From Microstegium vimineum (taxonomy: Eukaryota; Streptophyta; Magnoliopsida; Poales; Poaceae): 64,000 nt of DNA. Below the pieces are notes generated by a model, which had not been told where the DNA came from, did no database searches, and was given only the letters and a program-made list of their open reading frames with translations. The stretch spans positions 43,703,312 through 43,767,311 of the forward strand of contig CM039135.1 of the NCBI GenBank assembly GCA_022036555.1. Reading direction: 5' to 3'. The position numbers and the translations under genes were made by a program. This document shows positions 22,686-34,150 of the stretch, in pieces. Position 1 is the first letter of the stretch; each line of letters starts with the position of its first letter.

Positions 22686-24181
22686 CAGGGGCGAAGCCAG
22701 AATTTCTAGAGACTGGGGTCGGAACAATTTCATAAAGAGTAGAGACAAATCCATAATAATACTAACTTTAACTCTTTATGGGTATGTAATAATATAGTAC
22801 CACACATAATATCCAAAAATATTTAATATTATTATAACAACGAATAAATTATAACAAAACAAGCTTTCACAGTAGTAGTTACCTCCTATTGGCTCTCTCG
22901 GTGGTTACGGTCCTCCATCTTGTGAAATCGAATGATCACATCATCAAGTGGAATTGTGGCTAGAAATTCTTGTTCAACGAAGCATACAATACAATCGTTT
23001 ATAAACCCATCTCCAATACGATTTCGTAGTATTGTCTTCATAATTTTTATTGATGAAAATTACCTCGCCTTATATCATTTTGCAATTTGTCGCCTATGTA
23101 ATCTGATATTCTCCTTCTATCTGTGGGATCATATGGAAGTTCATCAAAATTTACCTCACCTCGTGAGATCCGAGGAGTACGCTGAATAGTACAATTAACG
23201 TTCAGGGGCAGATCTACCAGGGGGGTTGGGTGGGCTCCAGCCCCCCTACAGTTGGTGTATTAAAGAAAATCTAGAAGAGTTAAGGAGAAAAAAGGGAGAA
23301 AAATAGAGAGATAAAAGAGATCAGTCTCTCCTTTAATCTTGTTATGAGAGGTTGATAAAGAAGAAAATGAGAAAAAAAAAAGAAAAATTGGGAGATTAGA
23401 GGGAGAAGAAGATCGATCAGCCCCTCCTATAATCTTGTCCTGGATCCGCCACTGTTAACGTTTGATGCGGTGTCATCTCCATCTCTTCTTATTGTTGTAG
23501 TGTCTGGGTCTCCATGATTATTCTCATTATCAGCGGATGGGGATAATTTCCTTTTAAGAAATCCTTTCAAAATAGGTTGATTGACTGTACAATTTACTAA
23601 ATTAGTTACATAATTAAAATACTAAAGCAAATATGATGTATGTGTATATTGTTAATAGAATATTAGTAGAATAGTAGATAGATACCTGGCATCTTGCTGT
23701 AATGAAACAACTTCAGATCAGAGATTCAGAGATGTCGGACAGCAGCAGAGTTTGAGAATTGAGATCGAAGTCACAGACCGAGCGGCGGGCCGGCCAGCAA
23801 CGCCGGCGGGCGACGGCCGTCCACAGGAGAGGTCAAGAAGACTCAGATACGAAACTCACGAGTAAGAAAACTGGAAGGGCGGCCGTCACCTGATCTCTGG
23901 ATTGGATATTCCGTTGCATTGATGCAGCCTGGCGTCGGCCTTCTCCACACTAATTTACGTAATCAGGTATGTGGTCTTGATGGGCTATTACGGACTGTTG
24001 TTTGATGAGCTGAGCAGATGACTACTACATGTCTACGTATCGCAGACTGCTGCCGACGCTGGGCCACCGGGGTCTTGCTAAAATTTTGGTGGGGTCGTAC
24101 ACGGCAAAAAAAAAAAATCCATAGCTATCACCAATTACGGCTGAGTCGTCGGTGTCGTCCGACCCCGACGGCTGCCACTGG
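22686..24181. mobile_element. hAT-like DNA element, about 1.5 kb, non-autonomous
   Basis: Left end caggggcgaagccag at 22686; right end gacggctgccactg at 24167-24180, a diverged inverted partner. The 8-mer ggtagtcg precedes the left end (22678-22685) and recurs at 24182-24189, one base after the apparent right end. An 8-bp duplication fits hAT. No transposase frame is visible. Another element (23203-23454) sits inside. The right terminus is poorly conserved, so the boundary is tentative. Confidence 0.5.
23203..23454. mobile_element. hAT MITE, 252 bp, nested
   Basis: Ends caggggcagatctaccagg and gtcctggatccgccactg are inverted complements with few mismatches. Perfect 8-bp duplications ttaacgtt flank it at 23195-23202 and 23455-23462. 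The inside is a purine-rich, imperfectly repeated tract (gagaaaaaagggagaaaaatag). No coding capacity. Confidence 0.85.
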
Positions 24182-24189
24182 GGTAGTCG

Positions 24190-25620
24190 CCACTGTCCCG
24201 TCCGATACATGTGCAGATGACAATCGAACAATACACCATCAAGAATCACAGTTGCTAAATCTGCTAAAACAAGAATCGATGAGAATTCGACTTCATTATC
24301 ATTACCGTAGTAAAAAGGAGACGAAAAGACGTAGGAGTTGCGGCATCAGGATTCAGAATTGCTGAAAGTAGCAGAACACAGAACATGTCGAGTTTGCTGC
24401 AAGCGTCGTGCGGTCGTTCCGTTGTCCATCCAGCCGGCCGCGTTCCCCAGCGCCGGCGCCACCACCCGCCGCCGGCGTCAGATCGGGATGCGCATCCGAT
24501 TCCGATCCCAACCGTGCGGACGTGCAGTTGTAGGCCGAAACGTCTTGGGGCTTCGCAGGGAATAGCACCTGGCTGTTGCTAAGAGATTCTTCATGGGCTA
24601 AAGCTGACCTGAAATTAAACAGGCCCAGTTTGGAGACTCTGGGCTAAAGCCGAACTGAACTGAACTGAAATGATATTGCGTTGCATATCATCGTCTATTT
24701 TTTTCTTCACATTAGGACTTACTCCTAATAAGATGTATTTGCATTCACCAAAAATTCCCATATATATATATGTGGATTAATTAATATTAAAATGGTATCT
24801 GTTTCTCATGTGAATCACTAGAAACAACTTCAAAGGGTGCTCTGTTGCTTGGATCTGGAATGTTTTTCGTCCTCATTTTGGTGGTTTCGCACATAATCGT
24901 CTCGGATTCTTTGATGCAGTTGTGGGCTACCAAATTTTGTTTTTTTTATTTTTTTGTGAAAAAAGTTAAAATGGTTTTATAAGTTATTCTTCTCCACAAA
25001 TAGATTACTTTTTTTGAAACATACTTTTAATTTTATATGATTTTTGAAGAAAACATATATAACGTTATGTCAATCAGAATCCGACCTACTAGCCAAACAA
25101 TCTCACAAAGTGTTTCATATTCATAACATAAATTGTTTCTTGAGTGGATCCATGCCAAATATATCCTTAATTTAATTTCCACCCTTAGATAGTATATCTA
25201 AATCAACCCTTATTATTGCTCAAATGTTTGATTAGGTCCATTTCATCCACGAAAGCAAGCCCCCAACTACCACACATAGCCACAAAGGCCCATGTCAAGG
25301 CCCATTATGATAATTTCTTTCCTTTTTTATTCATTTCATTTTCCTCAATTTTATTTTTAGTTTCATTCCCCTCCATCATTATTTATTTATTTAACCATCT
25401 TTATTTATTTTTTGCTCATTTATTTTTTTTGGCGGTCTATTCATGAAATGTATATGGTGCATTTTTATTATGTATTATCTATATGATGTTACATGATATA
25501 TTTTTATCGCTTAAACTATGTATGAAATGTTCTAGTGTACTTTAGGTTATTCATGTAGCATCCTTCACAATTTTTTACTATACCATGAGATTTTATTAAT
25601 TTCTTTTTCCATTCTATTCA
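24190..25620. other. Intergenic, no supported gene
   Basis: The first 400 bp are moderately GC-rich; the rest is AT-rich with T/A runs and a short tatatatata tract near 24763. Open frames are short and lack features. Confidence 0.5.
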
Positions 25621-25629
25621 TTATTTAAA

Positions 25630-26451
25630 GGGAAAATTTGCTATCGGACATCCAAAATGAGAACCCTTTGCTACTGGACATCCAAAATGGAGCGATTTGC
25701 TCGAGGGACACTCTGGTTCTTGACAAGTTTGTTGATGGGCACCGTGCATAATTAAATATTTTATTTAAAATAGATATAAAATTATATAACTAATCAAAAA
25801 TTATACTATAAGTTTTTCTACACTCTACACGATGAGAACTACACAATTGTTTTGTACTGACATGACCATTTTACCCCTTTTCTTAAATAGACAAAGTTAA
25901 TCATGATTAATTTTTTGTATATGTTTGTTTGACACTAAAAATCTTGGAAAATCGCATAATGTTTACATCACCAAATCATGTCTATGCGCAAAAATATTGG
26001 CTTAAAATAATAAATTTTAATATATCATTTAAGCTTGACGGGAGATAAATCTATAACTCAATCATGTTTAATATACCATTATAAACTTTATTATTTTGAG
26101 TTGATATTTTTAGCATAACTATGATTTGGTGATGTATGCATTCTGTGATTTTCTAAAGGTTTTTAGTGTCCAACATATATATGAACAAATTAACCATGAT
26201 TAAATTTGTCTATTTATGAAGAGGGGTAAAATGTTCATTTCAGTGCAAAAACAATACTTTTACCATGTAGTTCTCATGATGTAGAGTGTACATATTTATG
26301 ATTTTATATCTATTTTTTAAAACTATTTTATTGTGCATGGTGTCCATCATCAAACTTATTAAGAACCAGAGTGTCTAGGAGAAAATCGCTCTATTTTAGA
26401 TGTCTGGTAGCAAAGGGTGCTCACTTTGGGTGTTATGTAGCCAATTTTGTC
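25630..26451. mobile_element. Foldback (long inverted repeat) Mutator-like MITE, 822 bp
   Basis: The whole element is an imperfect palindrome of two arms of roughly 400 bp. Left-arm phrases such as ggacatccaaaatg, agcgatttgctc, gacactctggttcttgac and gatgggcaccgtgcat reappear inverted near the right end as tctggtagcaaagggtgc, gaaaatcgct, aagaaccagagtgtct and gcatggtgtccatc. A perfect 9-bp duplication ttatttaaa flanks it (25621-25629 and 26452-26460), the length made by Mutator-type transposases. No open frame. The arms have diverged, so it is not recent. Confidence 0.85.
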
Positions 26452-26460
26452 TTATTTAAA

Positions 26461-26912
26461 ATGTTCCTTTTTATATATTTTATTTGAATTATTTCTTCCA
26501 CTTAATTTATTTTATACCAATTATTTTAATTTTCTATATTTTTTATTTCCATGCGTGGTGTAATTTGTGATATTTTAGTTTCATTGTGTATTCTAGGTTA
26601 TCCATATCCATAGGATGTCATCTATTATTCACACACTATCCTTGAAATATATTGTGGTATATTTTGGTATGTTCATGTGGTATTTATTGGAAGATCCATG
26701 TTGTATTTTCAGGCATCCTTTGGACGTTGATTGCTTTCCACTTATAGAGGTCAAGGAGGTTCATATGCATGCTACTCATTCACCTTCAATCCCCTTTGTG
26801 CATTGCTTCTTCCACCTTCAATCCCCTCTGCATTGCTTTCCTCCACCGTCTCGTACCACTAGGGATCATTGACCTCTACCTTGATGGGGTTTTCCACCCA
26901 CTAGCTCATGCC
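26461..26912. other. Short spacer, no gene
   Basis: AT-rich DNA followed by a pair of near-direct repeats of ccttcaatcccctttgtgcattgctt (about 26781-26840). Nothing else is recognised. Confidence 0.45.
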
Positions 26913-26934
26913 ACCCACTACTGGAATCCTCCTG

Positions 26935-27185
26935 CTTCCCTAGGGCCAAAAACCCTAGGGAAAGGCATGGATACCCTAGGGAAACCGGTTTCCCTAGGGT
27001 GGTTCGTCAGGATTGCTGCCTAGGGAATGATTTCACAGGAAACTGAGAAGTGCCCTAGGGTATTGCGAGAAAACCCTATGGAACTGTATTCCCTAGGGTA
27101 ATTTCAACTCTAGGGAAATCTGCTGACATGCCAATATCATTGCCCGCGTGTAAAGGTCATTTCCCTAGGGGAGTACGTTTTATAG
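26935..27185. repeat. CCCTAGGG-type subterminal repeats, left arm
   Basis: Repeated (t)ttccctaggg and ccctagggaaa words in both orientations over about 250 bp, some with single changes (gcctaggg, ccctatgg, ctctaggg). They are the probable binding sites of the element's own DNA-binding protein, by analogy with other CACTA families. Confidence 0.85.
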
Positions 27186-27830
27186 GGAACACACAATATG
27201 CAAATCATCCCATAAATAAATAATATACATTTGAATTCAAATAAAAATTTAAATATAGCACAATACACATATATTGTTCCCATCGGAATTTAACATTCAT
27301 TAATCTATATTATTATAAGTTGCAATATCACATTAGAGGCACTAACACAAACACCACTTGTGCCATCACAATGACCAAAATTAACTACTACAACACAGGT
27401 GCACACTGCAACCTGGTAGATAACTAGTATATGCAGCACCTGTAGGCAACGAGCAGCTCTGCTGCATGGCGCAGCCAAAGCCCAAAATAACCAGAAGCGA
27501 GCGCACCAACATAGTAGGTTCTAAGGCTCTAATCTTCAGGAGTGTATGTGCCCCCACCACTTGTGGCATTCACATGGCAATGATAACCTCCGTGAGCGAT
27601 CCTACTCAATGTTTCATCCATAGTTTCCATTCCAACAGATGATCCAAGCATACCAACCTGCTATGCAATTAAACAAATGAAAATGCAATTAGATAAGCAT
27701 AAGGGTTGTGATTCCATTCACTACTTATCTCTGTCCATTTATCACATACAAGTTCTGTACAGGAAGTTTTTGAGGAGCTACTATTTTGTGATGTTATTTG
27801 GTTTTGTACGTTTTATTTTAGCTCACCATG

Positions 27831-27975
27831 CATAAAGCCACTTGACAGAAAAAATACTAGTGCATCACCATATCACCCTTTTGATGATAGAAAAATTTCA
27901 CCACCAGATGACCCTTTTGATGATAGAAAAAATACTAGTGCATCACCATCACCATTGCATAAAGGCACTTGACAT
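27831..27975. repeat. Short tandem duplication (cccttttgatgatagaaaaa)
   Basis: The phrase cccttttgatgatagaaaaa occurs twice (about 27876 and 27911). The phrase aaaaaatactagtgcatcac also occurs twice (about 27849 and 27928). The phrase cataaagccacttgaca / cataaaggcacttgaca brackets the tract. A local duplication inside the CACTA element. Confidence 0.7.
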
Positions 27976-28921
27976 AAATGTTTTTTTTCTGAAAAAGAAG
28001 GTAGCAGCTACCATGCACTACTGGTGGAGATGCACATAATTATGAGAGGGCACAGACACTCCAACAGAGGTAAAATAGGTGGAGTCATAGTTTTTAAGCG
28101 TGGACTAACAATAAAACTCAAAGAATGCCAATTTAAGGGAGCAGCAGGTCACACACTACTAGTTGATGATACTAATCTCTTTTTGATAAAAAAATGATAG
28201 CAGTTATGTTGTTACTTTTTTTTGTATACGAGCAGTACTAGGTATGAGTACCAACCATAAAGGGTCCAAAAAAGGCATAATGATCATCAGACTTACATTG
28301 CCAAGAGAGGGATTTGGCCTTGATGAAGCCACATATGCTGGTGGCGGTGGTGGAGGAGCTGGGGGAGAAGGAACTGCAGTGGCAGGCATTCGGGTCCATT
28401 CAACTCAATAGCCTTAGTTTTGTATTTTTCCTGTCAATTAAATAAACTGGTTAGTCAATATTTGCAAAATAAGTGGCAGCAAAGAACAATTGGATGTAAT
28501 AACTAGCAATTTCCAAGCATGAAGAGGCTTCTTCAGTGTTCAATGAACTAATATCTTCAGGATTGGAACCCCTATGAGAATAGACCCATGCCTCAATATC
28601 AGACACTTCTCTTCCTAATTTCTTAGACTACAATGAAAATAATCTCAAATTATTTGTGTACTGCTACAAAACTGAATCTAACATAACTTCAGCAAGTGAA
28701 AACTAACCAACATGTTTGTTGGACTCATTTTCTTTAGCTGGATTGAATCTAAATCTTTGCTGCAAAAATTATTAAATATAAGTACACACCAACAGTAAAG
28801 CATATGGAAAATTATCTATATGGACATGTACTGAACAATAGAACCAACAAATGATGGGCCAATTGGCTCAACTACTGAACTAGCAATTATTAAATGTACA
28901 TGATGTTATATAGGGAAATTT

Positions 28922-29565
28922 TTACTGCTGAACTATTGAAAAATGATCTATATAGAAACAAAGAATTACCCAAAAACCTTCAGATACCATGTCAGTTGCA
29001 GATATCCCAGCTGAATCCTTTGCTGCCTGGTAATGTTTCCATGTCGATGCCACCACAACCTTGCCTCCATAATCAATCAAACCAGGATGTTTTCTCTTTA
29101 GTAGAACAATCAAAACACTTGCAGGAGTCCTTCCCTTTACATCAGTCCAATGCCTTGAAATATAAACAAAAAAATAATAAACAAATGTCATATGAGAAGA
29201 GATATTACCAGAATGACAATGTGAATTTTAAGAACCCACGATTTTCCTTCTGGCTCAATCAGTGGACGATCTTGCTCATTGTTGATAACAGGGGGCAGAT
29301 CTGCACATCCTCGCAAGCGGATTTCTTCTACAACCACATTTACCTCACTTGGATCATCAATGTCATTGTGACCGGAAACCCTGACCTCACTATGAACTAA
29401 ATTGTTAGAAGATCGAGCACGTGACTTGTGTGAGATTGTCATCCCTAAAAATAGGATATGGTACACATCAGTAATTGAATGGAAAACAACCGATTCAGAA
29501 TTCAGAAATATATAGCAGTACAGTTCTAAAAAATAATATAGAAATACAGATTCAGAACTACCCAA
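28922..29565 (-). pseudogene. Gene remnant inside the second CACTA element, function not recognised
   Basis: Two overlapping - strand frames (29565-29188 and 29191-28922) carry plausible protein stretches: VRVSGHNDIDDPSEVNVVVE, LRGCADLPPVINNEQDRPLI, then RHWTDVKGRTPASVLIVLLK and KHPGLIDYGGKVVVASTWKH. The location suggests the second, DNA-binding (TNP1/TnpA-like) gene of a CACTA element, but I cannot match motifs with certainty. A captured host gene is also possible. A separate proline-rich frame at 28389-28204 (PPAPPPPPPAY) may be another exon. Confidence 0.3.
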
Positions 29566-30384
29566 CTATACCAGTACAATTCTAAAAAGTAATATTGGAG
29601 AGATCTTCCTTGCACAACACTATAGATCTCCCTTTCCCATTTCACCTGGTGACAAATCACACCTACAATCTTAGCTGATGTAAAGTTTCAATTACCTTTA
29701 TATGGTACCAACTTTCAAAGTCGACATTGAATCATGCTTGCCCAGATATGAAAACCTAAATTTAACTGAAACAATAGCTACCAGTGTATAGGTAGCTAGG
29801 ATGCGACAACAACTTGCTATTGAAAGACGCTAATAAATTTGTGCTCATATATATGTATGTAGCAGCATTAGGAACTAACCACTTCAAATCTGTTCAACAG
29901 ATTGGGATTTGGCCCCTTGTAGGCTTCTTCGTGGCTGCTTGAGTGTACGTGCGTTGAATTCGTCTTCCAGGAGCAAGTAGGCGGCCGGCGTTGGGAGGCC
30001 GGGCGGCCGGTGTCGAGCCAGGCGACCGACGTTGGGAGGCCGGTCGGAAGCGACGGGCAGGAGGCCCGGTAGCCGGCGGCAGGCAGTCGGGCATCCGCCG
30101 TCGCGCAGTGGCTCACAGCGGGCGGGCAGCCGGGGTCGCTGAGTTCGCGGCAGGTGGGCGGCCGGGGCAGCTGGGATTCGCGGTGGGCGGACAGCCGGGT
30201 TCGTTTTTCATTTTTTACAAAGAGGGTGGCGGCGAGGATGTGTAGGTCTCACGGGAAAAGACTTTTTCTGCGCGCGCGGAGATGGCTGATGGCGGGATCA
30301 ACACGCGGCAGCTAAAAAATTTTAGTTCCCTCACTGTGTCGTCAAATATGCCCAGGACGAATCTGGTTTATCGACGAAAAAAAT

Positions 30385-30545
30385 GAAAATCCTAGGGAAA
30401 CCGTTAATTCCCTAGGGTATCAAATAAAACCTTAGGGAATCCATTACATTCCCTAGAGTCTCAAATAAAACCCTAGGGAACTCATCTTTTCCCTAGAGGA
30501 GTTGATTAACTCTAGGGAAACAAAATAACCCTAGGGAAACAGGTA
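30385..30545. repeat. CCCTAGGG-type subterminal repeats, right arm
   Basis: About ten copies of ccctaggg and near variants (cccttaggg-like, ccctagag) in about 160 bp, with spacer phrases such as tatcaaataaaacc repeated between them. Mirrors the left arm. Confidence 0.85.
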
Positions 30546-30561
30546 GATTCCAGTAGTGACC

Positions 30562-31789
30562 TCTGATTTTGGTTGCATGGAGCATCAAATTTTTCGTGTT
30601 CGCAGTTACTCTTTCGTCATTTTCATTTTTTATAGACAAAAGGGGTTATGCCCTAATGGATTTTAATAATAACAAAAAAGAGAGTGTGCACAAAGTTACC
30701 ATATTAGAAAACAAATGAAATTGACATGATCATACAAGGGTGTCTAGTGATAAGTCAAACATGATACTTGTCATGGCACCATGTCGTTTCTAAAATGATC
30801 ACACAAGGGAGGGGGATAGATCCACCACCACCGGTGAGGAGGGGCCAGATCCGCTGCCACCGAGGTGGGGGGGGGGGGGTCAGATCCGCCGCCGAGGAGG
30901 AGCAGGGAGATGGATCTACTGCTAGGGAGGAGGCGTATGGATTCGCTGTCACAGACAAGGGGTCTGGATCCACCGTTGCTGAGGAGAGGAATCGGATCTG
31001 CCACCGTCGAGGAGGACAAGGCCAGATCCACCGCGGCCACTGGTGAAGACAAGGTCAGAGGTCCCACCGGATCTGGGCCCTAGCCGACATGGTTGCTCCC
31101 CTGAAGCTTCCTAGAGCCAAAGAGGCATGAAGCGCACATGAGCGATGGCATAAGGAACACCACACGGGGAGATAAGCCGCAAGTGGCAGAGGAGCTTGAG
31201 GAGGGTTCGGCTATGGCTCATTGAGGAGGGGAGGAGCACGTGGGAATAGGAGAGAAGGGACCACTCAGTTGAGGGGGGGGGGGGGGAGGAGGAGGCGCTC
31301 GGCTCAGGGAGAGGAAGAGAGAGAGGAGGCTAAGGTCAGAGAGGTGCCACAACTGAAATGAGATGGGAGCATTGAGCCCTAAATTCATGTATATATACGA
31401 ATACGCCTATCGGCCCTTGCCTAGGCGTGTTGGGCATCAATATTATCTGAGGCAGGCCTTATCGTGTGCTCGCCTCGGTTAATGTATTAACCGAGACATT
31501 TGAGTTAGAATATTAACTGAGGCGTGGGGCATTGGCTACTAAAAAATGACTATCTCGGTTAATTCCAAGCATTAATCGATGTGGTTGAAATTCTTGCCTG
31601 CCTTCAAGGACTATTTCAAAACATACAAGAAAATATATTTTGTAGTAGTATTTTTAGTGATTTAACAGAACCACCCCTAAAAATGGATCTTGAGCTATGG
31701 TCACAAATCTATGGTGCCACCCGAACCGTCTCTATTAGAAAAGTGAGGCATCCGTAAAAATCATTTATGTACTTAGTGATCTTTCCTAA
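30562..31789. other. Spacer with G-rich repeats and a CACTA-like end fragment
   Basis: 30810-31080 holds imperfect repeats of gatcc(a/g)ccgcc and gaggag words with G-runs at 30867-30878 and 31276-31289. 31440-31659 has ctcggttaatg...attaaccgagac-type inverted words. It ends in attttgtagtagtatttttagtg, which resembles a degenerate CACTA terminus. No left partner was found. No gene. Confidence 0.4.
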
Positions 31790-32313
31790 GGTCAGTCTTA
31801 ATAGGGATTTCATGTCCTAGTTTTCAACCCATCAAATTTTTTGAAATAGTGCGTAGAAGTTTTATGGGAATAGAATTAACTATCTCTGCTCCCATAAATC
31901 TTTCGCTACGTCTCCTCATCAATACATTGTTACGTTAGCATATTTAGGGCATATTTGGTACAACTTATTACAGCTTCACGAAGCTGTTGTGAGCTGTTTT
32001 TTTTTTGTCAAACACCTCTTTTCAAAACAGCTTCACCTATGAAGCTGTTTTTCTTCTCCTCTTACAAAAATATGAAGTTGGAAGAAGCTGGAAATAGTAG
32101 CTTATCACAACTCTCTTCCCTCTTTTTCTCTCACATGCATGCATAGAGTTGTTGGTGAAACTATTTTGTCAAACACTTTTTCCAAAATAGCTCAGGTTCA
32201 CCTAGAGAGTTGTTTATAAAATTATTTTCTAAAAAAACAGCTTCACTAATGAAGGAGAAGTTGAGCTCTACTAAATAGGTTTACCAGAAACTCTCATAAA
32301 CCCACTAAGACCG
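31790..32313. mobile_element. MITE interrupted by a Tourist MITE
   Basis: Left end ggtcagtcttaatagggatttcatg at about 31790-31814; right end cataaacccactaagaccggtct at about 32295-32317 is its inverted partner with some mismatches. The central part is occupied by another MITE (31947-32280). The short aagaccggtctcat phrase is duplicated at the right edge, so the exact end and target duplication are unclear. Confidence 0.5.
31947..32280 (-). mobile_element. Tourist-like (PIF/Harbinger) MITE, copy 1
   Basis: Starts gggcatatttggtacaac and is flanked by tta on both sides (31944-31946, 32281-32283), the PIF/Harbinger target duplication. The interior (gctgttgtgagctg, tttgtcaaacacctcttttc, atgaagctgttttt) is the reverse complement of the element at 39641-39958, so both are the same family in opposite orientation. 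The right terminus is diverged. Confidence 0.75.
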
Positions 32314-34150
32314 GTCTCATAAGACCGGTCTCATGGTCGCCACGCTTGCCCCGGCGGCACACCCACGCATGCATGCGCAGAGCGTCGCGGCATCTCGCGC
32401 GCGGCGGTCACCGCGGCTGCGCGACAATTGGCTGGCTGTCGATCTGGGTGGTTCGTTTGCCCGTGCTGACACGCAACGCAGACGTACGTACGTGCGTACG
32501 CCCAATCAAATCCGTTGTGTCGCTTCAGTGATTGCACCTAGTACGTCGATGGAAAGCGAGCGCCCTTTTGTCCGTCGAGGAAAAGGGTGTGTGCAGTGGT
32601 GGCGATGATGCCAGCCGGAGAAGACGGAGAAGCAAAGTGCAGGCCGTACGTAGCTAGAGAGTCGCATCGCTACGTACTACTCTACTGGCTGGCCTAGGTA
32701 GCTACTGCACGTACAAAGGCACGACGACAGACACAAGGGCAAGAGCGAGAGATCGAAGCATCGCAGCAGCTTGGTTTATTTCCATCCATCGCTCGCCTAA
32801 CTTGTGACTTGGACACACACACACACACACCATATGCATGCGTTCGATCTTTGGTTCTTTGATCACGTGTTTCTGAAACGGACAAGTTTTGGATCCCTCT
32901 GGAAATGATTCGACAGTCGTCATCCGTCCAGGCACACTACAGTAAAATGACACCTTTTTTCTGTTGTGATTTTATGATGACCGTGTACTAGTACTAGTAG
33001 CTTGGTACTCTACGTGACAACAGAATCTTAGCGATGCGACGATTGATTTCGCTGCCACCTCTGCCATGCATGTTAACAAGCAGCAGCACACACCGCACAT
33101 CAGCAGATGGATTCGATCGAAAGCCGGCCGGCCGGCAACAACGAACCTCGCGCACGTACACGTCAGCAGTGACCACCCTATCGACTCGCAGCATCGGATC
33201 GGACGGCCGGATCCAACAGTGCCCGATCGTCCTAAGCTAGCAGCGGCCGGGGCGGGGCGGTCGGACCCCGGCCTGGTTCGCGCTTGCGAGACTGGAAGCG
33301 CGCGCGCGCTGGCCCGGCCGGCTTGCCTGCTGTTGCCTGTTGCTAGCTGGTCTGGACAGCGACCCGGGCCGGCCTCCGAGATCGATCGAGCAGGCGGAGA
33401 GGGCAGGCAGAGACGTGCAGCAGTAGATGGATGGAATGGAGGACACGCCGGGCAGGTCGCTGCTGCAGCCTGCGTGCGCGATTGCGAGTGGCCAGCATTA
33501 AAGCAGGGCACGTGACCGCGCACCAGTATTCGCTCCCTCCCCGGCCTTGGCGGGGCCCAGCAGGCAGGCCGGATAAAAGGCGACCGAGCGCAGCTGCGCA
33601 GGACGCGACGGCGACGGACGGGGACCCCATCACCATGAGCGGCGTACAGTACGTATGTGATGGAGCAGTGACCGATGGATCGTCGAGTGAGCGGTGACAC
33701 TGCGATCGATCCCCTCCTCCCCATCCCTCTCGCTTTCCGGAAACGCGCTACCGTGCTGGGGGCCTAGGGTTTCGGCCCCTACGGATGCTTTGCCGGAAAC
33801 GGCAACCTGACGCCGAGAGGCGCACCAGCGCCCACCGGCTCCTTCCCTGAGCTCATGATAACTCAGCCCTGCACAGGTCCCAGCCACCACCACCACCACC
33901 ACTAGCCCCCACTCGCTTGCTTCAATTCCTAGCCCGCCCGCCCCCGTGCCATCGCTTTCCTCTCGTTTATTTACTCCTCCTCCGTTCCCGATCCTCCCTC
34001 CTCCTCATCCGCTCCTCCAGTATCTCCTGCCGTGTGCTCTGCCGGCCTTTGCTTTCCTGCTGCTTTAGCGAGCGGTACGGTACAGTCGATCTGGCGGCGG
34101 CGGAGGCGGAGGGCTCGGCTGGGGCCGGCGGCAAGGCGGCGGCGCCCAGC
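32314..34150. other. Upstream region and probable 5' UTR of the MADS gene
   Basis: GC-rich, with a (ac)n run at 32814-32829 and many gtacgtac and cggccgg words. A TATA-like gataaaagg lies at 33571-33579, but transcription start is not determined. From about 33880 the + strand is C/T-rich, as in grass 5' UTRs, and runs into the MADS start. Open frames on both strands here look compositional. Confidence 0.4.

Larger units (their letters stand above)
26916..30558. mobile_element. CACTA element with CCCTAGGG subterminal repeats, 3.6 kb
   Basis: Left end cactactggaatc at 26916 and right end gattccagtagtg ending at 30558 are perfect inverted complements over 13 bases. The 3-bp duplication acc flanks both sides (26913-26915, 30559-30561), as CACTA elements make. 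Both subterminal zones (about 26935-27185 and 30385-30545) carry many copies of the palindrome ccctaggg, mostly as ttccctaggg or ccctagggaaa. The inside lacks an intact transposase, so the copy is probably non-autonomous. A GC-rich block at 29970-30240 resembles the GC-rich segment near the first CACTA element. Confidence 0.9.

Noticed and set aside
30768..31083. Small Ser/Pro or Gly/Arg-rich frames on both strands
   Set aside because: They arise from imperfect gatccgccgcc/gaggag repeats; no gene features.
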